Shown: positions 19,742 to 33,515, counted from the stretch's first letter. The stretch: 64,000 nucleotides of DNA from Axinella damicornis (GCA_963931865.1 OZ007508.1:1114133-1178132); one strand, 5' to 3'. Numbers and translations: made by a program. The notes: generated from the sequence alone by a model not told the origin.

Positions 19742-20064
19742 AACAAATATTTCACACCACTGTTTAGTTCTGTGCACCATTCAGCTAATAGCACTATATT
19801 GACAGTATTAGACTGAATACAGACAAAAATCTACGGCATGATTGCAATCTACTGCCTTATTGGGATTAGTTTAGACAAAAGTGTCCCTACTGCTTCTTGT
19901 GCAACAAATATTTCACACCACTGTTTAGTTCTGTGCACCATTCAGCTAATAGCACTATATTGACAGTATTAGACTGAATACAGACAAAAATCTACGGCAT
20001 GATTGCAATCTACTGCCTTATTGGGATTAGTTTAGACAAAAGTGTCCCTACTGCTTCTTGTGCA
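19742..20064. repeat. 161-bp tandem duplication in the ABCB 3' flank
   Basis: AACAAATATTTCACACCACT starts at 19742 and again at 19903. The two 161-bp units look identical over their full length. The second ends about 23 bp before the ABCB stop codon, so the duplicated sequence is probably part of the 3' UTR. Confidence 0.93.
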
Positions 20065-20086
20065 AACTAACTTCTGTACTCTCCTG

Positions 20087-23000
20087 TCATTCTGATTCTT
20101 TGCTGTTCAATGACGTTAAGCTCTGGAAGCAAGTCAGCCGGTAGTAAATCCCTTGCTTCTCAGTTAGTGTATCATGTGTGCCTAGCTCAACGATCTTCTC
20201 TCCCTTAATAACCGCAATGCAGTCAGCGTTGTGAATGGTGGATAGCCTGTGTGAGATGACGATGGAAGTACGTCCTTTCTGGGCTTGATCCAGTGCTGTC
20301 TGTACCACTGCCTCATTCTCACTGTCCAGGGCAGATGTGGCTTCATCCAACAGTAGGATCCTGGGGTTCCTCACCAGCGCACGAGCGATGGCTACCCGCT
20401 GCTTCTGACCCCCACTAAGCAAGGCACCTTTAGCTCCAACGGTTGTGTCGTAGCCCTGGATGAGAAAATTGGATTGGGTATACAATGTTAGCAGCACATG
20501 CACTGAAGTGCCATCTTCAACAGGTGACATTGATAAGTACACAGTTATAGGAGATTTGCATAGGAACCTGGAGGGCACCTACAGGCTACCTTCTTGTTTC
20601 GATTTCCAAATTATGTTCTAAAATTCAATACTCGGCCTAATGATGACATAAATCGATCGCAAAGCAAGAGGTTTCTATTGCAGCCACGCCATACCTTTGG
20701 GAGTGATTTAATGAAGCTGTGAATATTGGCTGCTTTGGCTGCTTCCTCCACCTCACTGTCTGACACCTCCCTGAAGTTGGCCCCATAGCGTATGTTCTCT
20801 GCAATGCTGGCATCAAACAGCACTGGCTCCTGGGAGACAAGACCAATCTGGGAACGCAGCCAGCTCAGATTTAGGTCCCTCAAATCGGTTCCGTCCAAGG
20901 AGAGCTTGCCAATCAGGGGATCATAAAACCTCTCAATAAGGGCCACAACAGTGCTCTTACCACAACCACTGCACCCTACAAGAGCTACGGTCTGACCCGA
21001 CTTAATGGACATCGTAAAATCGCGAAGAACCTGGACCTCAGGCCGGGCTGGGTACTTGAAGTAGACATCTTGGAGAGTAATATCGCCATGGAAATCTTCC
21101 TATTGGAAAATTAAGAACAAGTGGAATTCACTTCGACTATAATAATTAACAGGATTTAAGGATTTCAACTTGGAAACTTACCAGCTTCACTCCATCTTCT
21201 GAGTACACATCTGGTTTTGGTTTTCGATCCAGCAGAGAGAATATCCGCCTGGCAGACACTTTAGCCTTGGCATAATCTGGTGCCAGAGATGTTGACATCC
21301 CGATGTTGATACAGACAATTATTAGGGCAACAAAAATTCTAAACATGTCTGCAAATGACGTATAAAGAAGGTGGTCTTCTGGCAGAGTGACCTGGTAGAG
21401 ACCAAACCGGAAAGTGACAACGTATCCCAGGATCAGGACACCCTGAGAGATGCCGTAGAGTGGTGCAGTGAGCACAATACGCCTTTATGAATGGAGAAGC
21501 AAATACATGGTTGTTTAAGGTAACCAGTTTGGCTACGTAGATACAACATAGCAATGTGCATGTACCTTGTACAGAAACTATCCGATGCAGTGTTTGCTTA
21601 GGGAATTCAGTTGCACATTCAACCGTGTAATGTTATAAAAATTTAATGATATAGTGCACATGGAGAAAATGTATTGATAGTTAGTGTGTACCTTAGAGCC
21701 TTCTTCACCTTCTTGGCATAGTCTGAGTAGAATCGATCTTGCAGACCAAATGATTTAACAGTGTCAATGTTCTCCACGCTTTCCACTGCAATCTTTTGAA
21801 GTTATAGGAAAGTGAAATAGATCCAGTGTAAGGAAGACCTAATGCTGACATCGCCATGCACATACCACACAGGATGTTACAGGAAATAAGACACATCCGA
21901 AATTAGACATAATGCAAGTAAAGATATTTACTCATGCACATAACGCAGTTTATGGAGATTACTGAAGACCACAATAGATTACTGACCTCAGCTGCATCCC
22001 TGAAAGCCCCCGACTGTAGTCCTGCAAATCCCTTGGAGGCCCAAACATGCACCCACCCGGAGAAGATGAAGAGGGGGACGACACCCATCAGCAAAACAGT
22101 CAGTAGCCAGCTGTACCGGAATCCAACGACCAAGGCTAGTGCCAGACCTGCAGCTCCTTCTGCAATGTTGCCAATCCTTGAGGCTGAAGCCTACATAGAG
22201 TATGTGTGTGCACCACCATGCACAGAAAGTATCATGGAACATACAAGGAGATAATATATGTCTGGCCATTGTGGGGCAAGCACCTGAGCAAGCTACCTGC
22301 CCTATATACTGTTTGAAGGCACATCACAGTGAGGGGGGGGGGGGGCTAATCGGAATGCCTGTGTACTCACTCTCTGTGTGTTTCTTGCTTCATCAGACAA
22401 AAGGCTCGTGAGAGCTTGAGTTGGACTTGAGCTGAATTTTTTTGCATCATCTCATATGCTCACCAGATTAGCTATCTCACGCACAGTCTACGTACATTTA
22501 AGTAGTTTTACCTATGTAATTATGACCTTCTATAGACTCACTCCCTGTGTGTTTCTTGCATCGTCAGACAAAAGGTTTGTGAGAGCTCCAGTTGAATTTG
22601 TTGCTTCGTCAAACCAGCCCATTTCCTGTCTTAGCATTGCTTTGAATGCTTGATCACGCAGCTTCAAGGTCAAGTTCTCACCAGACACACTGAAGCAGAA
22701 AGTCTGCAGAACACAAATGTCGAACTGAAATGTACAGATGCACAATTTCTTTTCAGATATAGATTTACTACATATGATATGGCATAGCTCTTACCCACAA
22801 CACTTGCAAGAACAAAAACACAAAAGTAAAACGGAATTTGGGACACACTATGCAGCATGCAACAACTTGCCTTGATAAAGCCTCCAATTCCAGCGATGAA
22901 TCCAAGTAGCAAGATCAATCCTGCCCAAAGGTGAATCGTAGGGAGCACTCGCTCCGCAGGCAGCACAAATGCGTCCACTATCTCTCCGAAATAGAGGGCA

Positions 23001-26000
23001 AACATGGGAAAGGTTGAACCCAGTGCCATAGCACCAAATAGCCCAAAGATGTCAATCCACCACTTCTTCTGATTGGTTCTGAGCACTCGAAAGAATGTGG
23101 AGAGATCTGAAGCCTTCTTGTCGGGCATGTCCATTTGCATTCGTCTCAGGCTACCAGTTTGTCTTCGCAGGCTGAAGGTCTGTCTTCTGAGACTACCAGT
23201 GAAATTCTTTTTGTAGGTGTATGGTATAACATCAGCATGATCCTATAGAAAGCATTAGATTATATGATTAGCTGAGTTCCAATACTGCCTGTGGAACAAG
23301 ACTATTCTCCATGTAAGAATTACTTTCATAGATGTATGTATGTACCTCTTCATTTTGTATGTGTATTCCTTTTTCAGCAAAGAAATCACTTGGCTTGCCC
23401 AGCCACAAGATACGTCCGTTATCCATTGATACTACTAGATCTGCATTCTGGATCATAGAGAGCCTGTGAGCTATCACAATGGTGGTCCTGCCTTTCTGAG
23501 CATGCTTGAGGGCCGTCTGAACCACTGCCTCATTCTCAATATCCAGAGCAGACGTGGCTTCGTCCAGCAACAGGATTTGGGGGTCCCTCACCAGAGCACG
23601 GGCTATGGATATCCGTTGCTTCTGACCCCCGCTCAGTTGTGCCCCTTGCTCTCCAACAGTTGTATTATACTGACGAGGGAGGGAGGAGATGAAGTCATGC
23701 ACATTAGCCATCTTTGCTGCCTTGACGATGTCTTCCTTGGTAGCATCCAGCCTGCCAAAGCGGATGTTTTCAGCTATTGTTGTGTTGAAAAGCACCGGCT
23801 CTTGGTCCACAATCCCTACGTTGCTGCGAAGCCACTTGATATTCAAGGAACGTATGTCTCTTCCTCCAACTAGGATCTGAAATGATAAAGGGTATTGGTG
23901 TATACTAGTAACATCACATAGAGATGTTCCTAGAATGCTTAGATGCATCGAGTCTCACAAACTATTCGCAAGGTCCGTTAGAATATTGCTCTTCGGTTGT
24001 TGCTATGACACATGAGGTATGCATGCAGTTGGCTAATCTAATGCACTATTACACCCACATGGGAGATAAATATGACGGCTCTGTGCAAAGTTCCATCAGG
24101 TGCCAGAGTTCTCTTCAGTGGATCTTTCCTACTCATGATCACACAATATAATTTCAGTGCCTTCATGCATATACCTCTCCTTCTTCCACATCGTAGAATC
24201 TTTGTATGAGGTTTGCAAGTGTGGTCTTCCCACCACCACTGGGTCCAACAATAGCCACTGTCTGTCCACCGCAAATGGAGAGACTGAAGTCTTGTATGAC
24301 CTGTTTGAGTATGCGTTGGGATGAGATCATGCTATTGCATCATTGCTATCGTGCGAGATCACACGAAACAGTTCCATGCAGTGAATCTAGAATGAATTCT
24401 ATGCATGGCTTGAACACATTGGTTCTTGTGCAGCCATACAGCTGCATGGCGTTATACAATACCTTCAGTTCTGGTCGTGTTGGGTAGGAGAAGGTCACAT
24501 GCTTGAATTCAATTGAACCATTGAACTTTTCAGGTTTTTCGCCGACGTCAGAAGATGGATCAATGGCTGATTTCTACAAGAAATACATCACCATCCAGTC
24601 AACCAATGGCAGTTGCGTATACGTTGTATGGTTGCGTACCCGGTCAATGGTCTGGAATATAGGGATTGCTGATACTGTAGATACCATCAGATGTCCGAGG
24701 TTTACAGTGGATTGACCCAGGTAGAATGCCCCAATGTTGCACGCAAAGAAAACCTGGGGGAGAGGGAGGACACAATCAAGATCTAGTAGAACAGTCAGTG
24801 AAAAAGGGTTATTTCTTGTTGCTATGTACAATCAATGGTCATTGGTAAAAGTTGTTATAGCAGTTGAGTAAAAGCAATTACCAGTACATCCAACCGGTGA
24901 AAAGGGAGACCCCTATAGTGCCTGAATCTCTCTATTGCTGGCTACTGTGGCTAGCAAGTTCCTAGAGCAGTTGGGTCAAAATCCAACCAGTTAATAGTTC
25001 TAGCATCTTCCAGTTGAAGGAAGTACTGCATGCATGCGTACCGCAATAACGGATCCAGCAAACGCGCCTCTTTCCGACACCAGATACCCTCCAAACCTGT
25101 GCAATGAAAAGGTTATACTTTGCAAGTACGGTAGATCAAGACACTTTTCATGGCTTGAAACAGTTAGATCAGCAACTAAAATTTCTTGGAAATACCATTC
25201 AATAATCTCTTTGATGCTCTCCATGACTACAACTGTGATTGAAATTGTGGTGTGCTAGGGGCTAGCACGTACAATAAGCAATTGGCTGTTATATCCACAG
25301 TCATTCAATTTCTTTACACTGACACAACCAATCAAACAGTGGAATAGCACTAAGTAGCTAGCCACAAACCAGAAAGCCAAAGCGAAGGTGCTGAACAGCC
25401 CCATGTTGACTGCAAACAAGCTCAGTCCTCCAGCAACTCCCTTCTGTCTGCCCACTTTCCTGGCATCTTCAAGGTGGCCCCTATACCTGTGGAAATCACA
25501 TCAAGCTACATTTAAACTCAAGCTAGAGGAGTTGTGGTGGAGCATTAAATTCAATTTCTGGCCTAGGATATGGGCCTCTCCAAATTAGCTATTCTAACCT
25601 AGCTCACATATGCTTGAGTATAATAGGGTGTGAGGTGGTGTACTGGTAGAGTGAGAGTAACTCAGGCTCTGTCTTGCCAGTCATGGTTAGCACTGACCAT
25701 TTTCTGGGCAGGCTTGCCCCCACACTGGCTGGTTGCATGGCTAACACCAGGACACACAAGCTAACCGTTTGCTCTCTTTGTTCTCCCCACCAAATGCCAC
25801 AACTGTTCTTATAGCAGAAAGAACTTCTTCTGCCACGGCCCCCGCTGATGCGTAGTGCTTCTGCTCAACGCCAGTGAAGGTGGCACCCATCTGAAGAGCA
25901 TAGTGAGTGGTTTGGCATACAAGCATGATTCAAGTGGGAACACAATCATATTGCTATTGGTAACATGTAGCATAGCAACACAATAGAATTTCTCAATGTG

Positions 26001-28594
26001 CGAGTTGGCATGCAGTGGGTAGGACAAGAAGACTAGTGATGTGTGCTACCTTTGTACTTAGGGGTAATGGACCTCAATCTCATGGCAATGTCAGTCCTAA
26101 GGCTAATAATCTTCGCCAGAGACACTATCGCAAAAGGCTGTTGGTGTGTAGCAACGAGATATGGATATGCCAGAGTCACACAGATGTCGTGAGGAAGTGA
26201 GAGCTTACTTGGCCTCTCAAGAGAGAACTGTCGTGTGCTACACTAATGCATCATAAGGGAGGCGAAAACTCATGCACCAGATTTCTACACAGAGAGCTAC
26301 CCAGTGCCGAACTCATGCGGCCCACTGTGGGAGCAGTATAACTGAAGTGAGCAAATCTGTACTTGTACCATAGACCCATATAACTTACTAAGCAGCTGTC
26401 AGAACAGTTACAACCTAGGCCGACCAGTAAAGACATACATTCATTCACCTTGTTGAAAATTGATGAGGGCACAACGACCAGTGGCATAGCCACAATCAGC
26501 ACAATAGTCAACAACCTGTTTTTCAAAAAGCCGACAGCTAATGAAGCTAAGAACGTTGCCCCCCACTGGATCAAGATGGACAAGTTGCTTCCAATTCCTC
26601 CATGGATCTTATCAAAGTCACTGCAGGAAAGTGTACACAACAGATTAGTTGATGCTATGCTGTGAATCAGATGCATGCTAACACAATTTCACTGCAAAGT
26701 CTCCAGGCCCCTTTTATTATTATGATAATGACAACCAGCACTAGTGTGACAGAGATGGCTGCTTGGGTTCCGGGCCAATTTTTGAAGATACCGTAATTCC
26801 TCTGATAGTGGAACAATTTGACCTCTCAATAACTCATTCCCAGCCATGGGGGGTCGATGTGACCCTACTGGGCTCATGGTATTATAACGTGAATACTACT
26901 ATTGGCTGGGAATGGGATAAAGGACAGTTTCAAGGACCCCAAATATTGGTTTCCCTATAGCAAATTGCAATACATTTCGTACCTCTGAGAAAAGGACAAC
27001 CTCACTACACAGCACAAAACACCTGAATTTACGCATTTGCCCTAAGTGCGTCCTCTATTGAGAGGCTTTACTGTTTGCAAATTGCTACAGAAACACGAAG
27101 ACTTTCTCCTACGAAACAACTATGTAGCAGCTTGGAAAGGTCCCTTACTTTACTTACTCTGAGAACTTAGAGCAGAGCTCCCCGGCCTGGTGTTGGTCAA
27201 ACCAGCCCAGCTCCTGCCTGAGCAAGGCACGATAGTAGTGGAGCTTCATCTTCTGCACCTGCCTCTCACAGACGGTCTGGAAGAACAGCACTTGCAGGGA
27301 CCCGAACAGTGTAGCAGCAACTGCAACCGCTAACATGCAGTAGATGTAGATGCCAATTTCTGAGGTCAGACTTGCATCGTCCAAACACCTTGCATGGGAA
27401 ATGAGGCAAGTCTGCAGAATTTCTGTGATTGTGATCTCAACTGTGAATAGGTAGGGGTATGGCAGGTCGATGCTGAACACTGCGCTACAGTTCACAACAC
27501 TGGCCGCAACGCTGGTCCCAACACTGGCCCCAACGCTGGCCCCAGCATTAGCACTGAAGCTGGCATTTACACAAGTACTGCCAGTACTACACAACGATCC
27601 ACTATCCAAGTTGCAGAACCGACTCGCTTCAAGCCTGCCAAGGTCTGTGATGGTGTCACTAATGAAGCTAACCGGGATGTGAGCAACAGAATTAGCCACA
27701 ATCCGTGAAGCTTCGTGCAGCACAAACAGGTCTGTCATATTGGCAAGCACATGCAGTGCTACAGGGAACACCAGGCCATGGGCTATAGCCGAAAGAGTGC
27801 CAAGTAGGATTAGCAGGTAGTCGAATTTTGTAGCATAGCGGAACTGCAGGGGGGACAATTGGTAGACAAGAATTAGAGCAAAGTTATAGCAACGTGTGGC
27901 TGAATAGTGATTTAGACTATCAAACTGTTCCCTTTTAGGGTATCATCTAGTTGCAGGGCCACCTGCCAGATTATTTGGCTAAGGCTAGTGAGTTTCATAC
28001 TCTTTGTAAGGAGGAGCAACTTGATTTATACCAAGTGGAAGTCATGTTAGAGCCACATAATATACCATGTTCATTAAACAGTTCGTGTTCTTACGTGCAT
28101 GACTTTGTGATGTGATATTTTGGCATAGCAGTGAACCAAGTAAAGTCCATCCATATTACAGCCATGGCATGTATATACACTGACAGCTGTTACTTTGCCA
28201 GCTACACATGCAGCTGTTGCATGCATATGCAGCTGTTGCATGCATATGCAGCTCAGCTGTTGCATGCATATGCAGCTGTTGCATGCATATGCAGCTGTTG
28301 CATGCATATGCAGCTCAGCTGTTGCATGCATATGCAGCTGTTGCATGCATGGGTGTGGCATGGGGAAAATACGTACAAGGGTTTGGTATAACTTGGTATG
28401 CAAGTCTGAATGAGTTTTGTGTACATGTACTAAGTCACATGGTCGTGATTCCAATTGATTCTTCGTTGTGGCGTACCTATCTTCCCAAGGGACTAATGAC
28501 AGTTAACACTACTTACCAACTTAAAGAAAGTTTTCAGCAGATGTAAACTTGTAGGGCGAGAGGATGTCTGTGAATTGTGCTTGGCACTCTTCAT
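20087..28594 (-). CDS. P-glycoprotein-type ABC transporter (ABCB subfamily), complete, 17 exons
   Basis: Full ABC exporter, about 1342 aa, with TMD1-NBD1-TMD2-NBD2 order. Exons (5' to 3'): 28517-28594, 27158-27843, 26449-26620, 25766-25890, 25370-25486, 25042-25096, 24640-24753, 24463-24573, 24175-24300, 23346-23876, 22871-23242, 22542-22703, 21987-22190, 21692-21792, 21182-21482, 20695-21099, 20087-20455. All phases agree. NBD1 has Walker A GPSGGGKT (about 505-512), signature LSGGQKQR (609), Walker B ILLLDE (629-634) and H-loop His 665. NBD2 has GCSGCGKST (1127), LSGGQKQR (1233), ILLLDE (1253) and His 1289. Both ATP sites look complete. By family it should export hydrophobic compounds across the plasma membrane. 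The loop between TM1 and TM2 (about 60-187) is much longer than in vertebrate ABCB1 and carries NxS/T sites. Intron 11 uses a GC donor. Confidence 0.95.
22371..22441 (-). other. Partial duplicate of ABCB exon 12 inside intron 12
   Basis: The minus strand reads [20 protein letters not shown] followed by a GTGAGT donor, closely matching the 3' half of exon 12 ([19 protein letters not shown] plus GTGAGT). A candidate acceptor (AAAAAATTCAG) lies directly upstream. It is open and in the same phase, so it could act as an alternative exon end. It lacks the 5' half of exon 12. Confidence 0.65.
28206..28350. repeat. CAGCTGTTGCATGCATATG minisatellite
   Basis: A 19-bp unit, sometimes extended by CAGCT to 24 bp, repeats about seven times in intron 1 of the ABCB gene. 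The units are rich in palindromic GCATGC, CATATG and CAGCTG words. Confidence 0.88.
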
Positions 28595-28721
28595 TTTGTT
28601 TGTAGTGTGAGGGGATCTGAAATTTCAACAGCATGAAACTTGAAATGCATACTGATTCTGTACCCATTGCCAGTACAAACAACTTTGGCATACAAACAGT
28701 ATCTGGTCTGTACAATAAACT

Positions 28722-28918
28722 ATGCAAGCTTTGGAGAGAGAGAGAATAATCCACAGAAAAATTATGGGACCAGCTGGGATTCGAACCCAAGACCTTCTGA
28801 GAACTAGTGAGACGCTCTTACCGCTAAGCCACTGGGCCCACGGCAGAGGAGTGGAAGCATGCAAGGCTGCATATAACAGCGCAGGCTAGAGGACTTAGCC
28901 GACTCCAGCTGTTTTCTC
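28722..28918 (-). repeat. Dispersed repeat with tRNA-like unit, copy 2
   Basis: Reverse-complement copy of 12330-12528. The tRNA-like core here has a mismatch in the anticodon stem (TCTCA/TCAGA). It lies upstream of ABCB exon 1, whereas copy 1 is in intron 1 of the decayed ABCB, so the two insertions are not at homologous sites. Confidence 0.75.
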
Positions 28919-31650
28919 TCCGGCCTGGTCATTTAAAAATAGAGCTTGTATCTTACTTACCACTGCACTGATACCAAGGAACTCATCCTGCCTAATGACT
29001 AAATGATAACATTTTATGCTTTTGGTTTTTGATTTAGCCAGTTATAGTTGGTGTCTCTTGGTGATATTTGGCTAGGTGTAGAAGGGATGACTTATTGTGT
29101 GATAGTTAACTAACTTAAATGCAAAACCATGCCATTAAGTTAGTTTTATGTAAGTATCTGAGAATTCGGGTGATATTTATGGTTAGTTTTAGTTCTAAAC
29201 GTAGTACTAAAATGGTATAACGTAGTACAGTGGAACCTCTATAATCAGGACACCATTGAGGGACAACATAAGTTCAGGAGTTTCGTCCTTTGTAAAGGGG
29301 TAGTCCTCTTTTCAGAGGTTCTAGAACTATGATTATTTGGGACCTCAAAAATCATCCTTCCCAGGCAACGAAGCAACAACAACCCAGGCCCTTTCACTGC
29401 CATAGGCACACATGTTCCACCATATGATTTGCAGTTCCATTCCCATATTTAAACAGCACACTAAACAAAACCCGAGTTCTGATGAGACTCTGCTAGCAAC
29501 TAACCTCTTAACAGTACAATTAGACTTACATGAGGGTTTGTACTCAAGCACTTGATCGCCTTCGCTCTACATGACTATTGTAGACGAGCTATAATTTCGG
29601 CAGAATGATATAGCTATATCTCCCAAACATTTATAGAATTCCAGTATCAAGTGTATACAAGGTGTGATGACCAAGCCCTTGCTGTGTAAGGCAACTCACA
29701 AGACTTCACTGCCAAGCCTGTTATCCTCGCAGCTAATTGGACAACAATAATGTTGGTACATGCAAGACTGTCACTAATTGTAAGTGATTACTATTGAGTT
29801 CAGTTGTTATCATGGTGCTGAGGCTTGTAGACAATGTGGTACTACAATGATTACTGTACATTTTTGGCTCAAATCGCGATTTTTTTTGGTTGATTTATTA
29901 CTCACTCTCTTTGCATTCCTATCAAAGTGGTGAGTGGTGTACATTGATCCTGTAACATTGTACAGAAACTCCGAAGCACAAGTGGATAGAAAATCAAGAA
30001 CTGAGAGGCCCACGTGGAGAGGCCAGTCAATTCTTCATTTCCTGGCTGCCCAAGCATAGCTAATGAGGCCTAGAAATGTGCATTCTGCATAGCGGCCTGG
30101 TGACTCCAAAGCAACACCTAGTCTATAAGTGAAGCAAGGGTTTTCAGAAACAGTAACAGTAAGAACCTAGTTATAAGCCTTGATGTGAGGGCACTCTAGG
30201 ACGAAACAGTCAGATAAAACAATCTCCAGGGCAATCGCAATATGCAGTACAACAACATCATATGAAGCTCATCCTCAGATACTGTAGTATATGATGAGAA
30301 TCAGTAAAGGCAACATGTAGTCTCTCTTGTGGCATCGTATGTATGTAAGACACCACAGTAATGCTGATAATGTCCACTATGCATGTAGATAGCTAGCTAG
30401 CTAGCTAGCTAGATAGCTAGCTATAATTATTGTTAATTGATAGCGTTGTGATCACCCTGCAGGCGGTGTCCCACCTAGTGACAATCACCTTCAAACACTG
30501 AAAACCTGGCAACCAACGTTCAAACAGAGAGTGGATTGATTACACACATACACCCCGCAAATTCCTCGCAATTATAATGTATGGTCATACACAGCTGTCC
30601 ATGTTACATAACACTGGCCCAGAGGAGTACGCGGGATAAACGTAAAACGTACAGATTAGTCTCCTTCCCCGCCCATTTGTTCTTCCATTCTTAGAGTTGG
30701 CACCTGTTGGTCTCTTTGCCTTACCTACTATTGTGCTCAGTGAACATGGAACCAGCTAGCCAAGAGAACACATGCAAGGACAATTCCGAATGTTGATCTC
30801 ATCTCCAAATTGATCGTGAAACATGCAGCTATAGTCTGCCATAATTTGGGGACAAGACCATTTAGTATCGTACGAAGCGAGTTCAGCAGTTGAACCAACT
30901 GGTAGCAGGGATGACCCAGTTAATGAGACACTTGATGAGAATGATGGCTTAACGTCCCCTCTGAAGGACACGAAGGTTACCCTTCTTTCAGTATCGGTGT
31001 GCTGATCATGAGTGGACTATATAAAGGAGAAAGATCTTTCATGCTTACCAGGTTCAGGAAAGCACCAGGGACATCCTTCGGCTCAAGCTTCCTCTCTGAC
31101 ATGTACTACTCTGCATTAACAGTAATTGCACACAGAATGTAGTATACTGTCAACATCACCTTACATCATGTATACTGTCATGTTATTATCAATCTCCTGT
31201 ATACATGTACTTAGCCTTGTTCCCAGGCCCTTGCCCAGCTTTTCGTCGCTTGAAGTACGGAAAAGTGGGGATAGCCTGGTATCTTCCCCAAGTGATTGAT
31301 GTCACGATATGCCATCTTGAAATGAATGTGGGCAGAAAAAAACATTGTCTCACCCATGCCCAAGTATTCCCATCAGTCTGTGGGAAACCGGTTAGTCCAA
31401 CGTTCACAGACGAAGCCGACCTGTGCCAATTTCCATGATATGTGGCGGCATGTAACTATCTTTTGTCTAGATTATCTGCCTATTATGTACTTTAGCAATC
31501 CTGTAATCCATCAAATAGTCGTGCAGTATCGCATTGCAAGAGTATTAAAATCACAATACTGTACGTACAAGCACACGCCAAGAAACCACAGCTGAGTAGC
31601 TGTCAACATCACTTTCATTAGTGTGATGATTTCGTCTGACAATCTGTGTG
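28919..31650. other. ABCB upstream region, no supported gene
   Basis: Contains a CAGTGGAACCTCTATAAT MITE relic at 29228 and a block (29520-29870) duplicated at 16186-16490. A (GCTA)n run lies at about 30387-30424. A CCTTGTTCCCAGGCCCTTGC MITE end lies near 31213. A minus-strand open stretch at 30756-30971 (FRGDVKPSFSSSVSLTGSS) looks mildly protein-like but has no splice support or domain. Confidence 0.5.
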
Positions 31651-31651
31651 A

Positions 31652-33480
31652 TACTAATCACCTGTTTTTGGCCATGTGATAAAGTGCTACAAATAAACAT
31701 AATCACTTACACACTGTAGCAGCAGTGTTTGCCAAAACAGGGAGTTGGTGATGCTGGCTGCCAGAGGTGTGCCTCGTAAACATAATTACAGTGTGGAAAG
31801 AGACTGACCATGCAAGGTCTAATGTCATAATGCCAACTTCACCGTGCTGTTACGCTGCCTGCTGTGCATGTTGCTCCCGACTGTACAAGCATCTACAGTC
31901 ATGTGACTAATTATACCATATAAGAACTACCATAAGTGACTCTAAGGTTATGTGATAGGCCGGGCACAAATACCTAATGCCATCTCCCATACACTGTTAT
32001 TGCTTGGCACAAAATTACAGTATGCCTAATTATACTACAGTAAGAAAATCTCTTCACGTAGAAATCTCTATCTGCAGTCTCCATGTGCAGTATGCAAAAG
32101 ATGATGTCAGTGTACAGAACTCAGCTTGTTTACTGTGCTAGTTGCATGGTTGTAGAGTTACCGATATACGTACATAAATCCCCCCCCTCTCCCCCCTCCC
32201 CCCCTCTCCCCCCCCCCCCCCCCCCCCCCCCGCACATCGAGTGACATGCAATTGCATGAGTTAATGTCACCATGAAGACTACTAGCTATAGTTCACGTAC
32301 AGATACTTGCTCATATAATATATAATAGACCATTCCTTAATTCACCACCTGAAGACCGACAAAGATTGATTGAATACTGTGTGTGCATGGTACACGTACA
32401 GAACTCCCACATAAAAAAAGAGCTGCATGCATCCTAATTCAACATGGGTAAAATTGTACATTAGGTATAAAGTGGTTTATTTGCCACACCTCATTCTCTT
32501 GCTGTTGTTACACAATGGTGGAAGGGGCTGCTTGAGCATATATGTAAATCTTTTTGACAGTTAATTGGTATAGGATTGGACCCACCACTTGGTGATGTTA
32601 CAGCCGCTCTCAGGGAGCATTTTGGGGGTGGAGGAGGGGGTATACAATGTCATGCATTAATTGTATAGGTGTGCCGTACGTATAAACTACACACAACTAT
32701 GCTCTCTGACTTACATATGTTTGAGCCAAAAATGTACAGTAATCATTGTAGTACCACATTGTCTACAAGCCTCAGCACCATGACAACAGCTCAACTCAAT
32801 AGTAATCACTTACAATTAGTGACAGTCTTGCATGTACCAACATTATTGTTGTCCAATTAGCTGCGAGGATAACAGGCTTGGCAGTGAAGTCTTGTGAGTT
32901 GCCATACACAGGCTTGGTCATCCCACCTTGTATATACTAATCACCTGTTTTTGGCCATGTGATAAAGTGTAACAAATAAGCATAATCACTTAGCAGCAGT
33001 GTTTGCCAAAACAGGGAGTTGGTGATGCTGGCTGCCAGAGGTGTGCCTCGTAAACACAATTTCAGTGTGGAAAGAGACTGACCATGCAAGGTCTAATGTC
33101 ATAATGCCAACTTCACCGTGCTGTTACGCTGCCTGCTGTGCATGTGGCTCCCGACTGTACAAGCATCTACAGTCATGTGACTAATATACCATATAAGAAC
33201 TACCATAAGTGACTCTAAGGTTATGTGATAGGCCGGGCACAAATACCTAATGCCATCTCCCATACACTGTTATTGCTTGGCACAAAAGTACAGTATGCCT
33301 AATTATACTACGAAAATCTCTTCACGTAGAAATCTCTATCTGCAGTCTCCATGTGCAGTATGCAAAAGATGATGTCAGTGTACAGAACTCAGCTTGTTTA
33401 CTGTGCTAGTTGCATGGTTGTACAGTTACCGATATACGTAGATAAATCCCCCCCTCCCCCCTCCCCCTCCCCCTCCCCCT

Positions 33481-33515
<35 letters not shown>

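Noticed and set aside
30756..30971. 71-aa minus-strand ORF that looks mildly protein-like
   Set aside because: No recognisable domain, no second copy for comparison and no partner exons.
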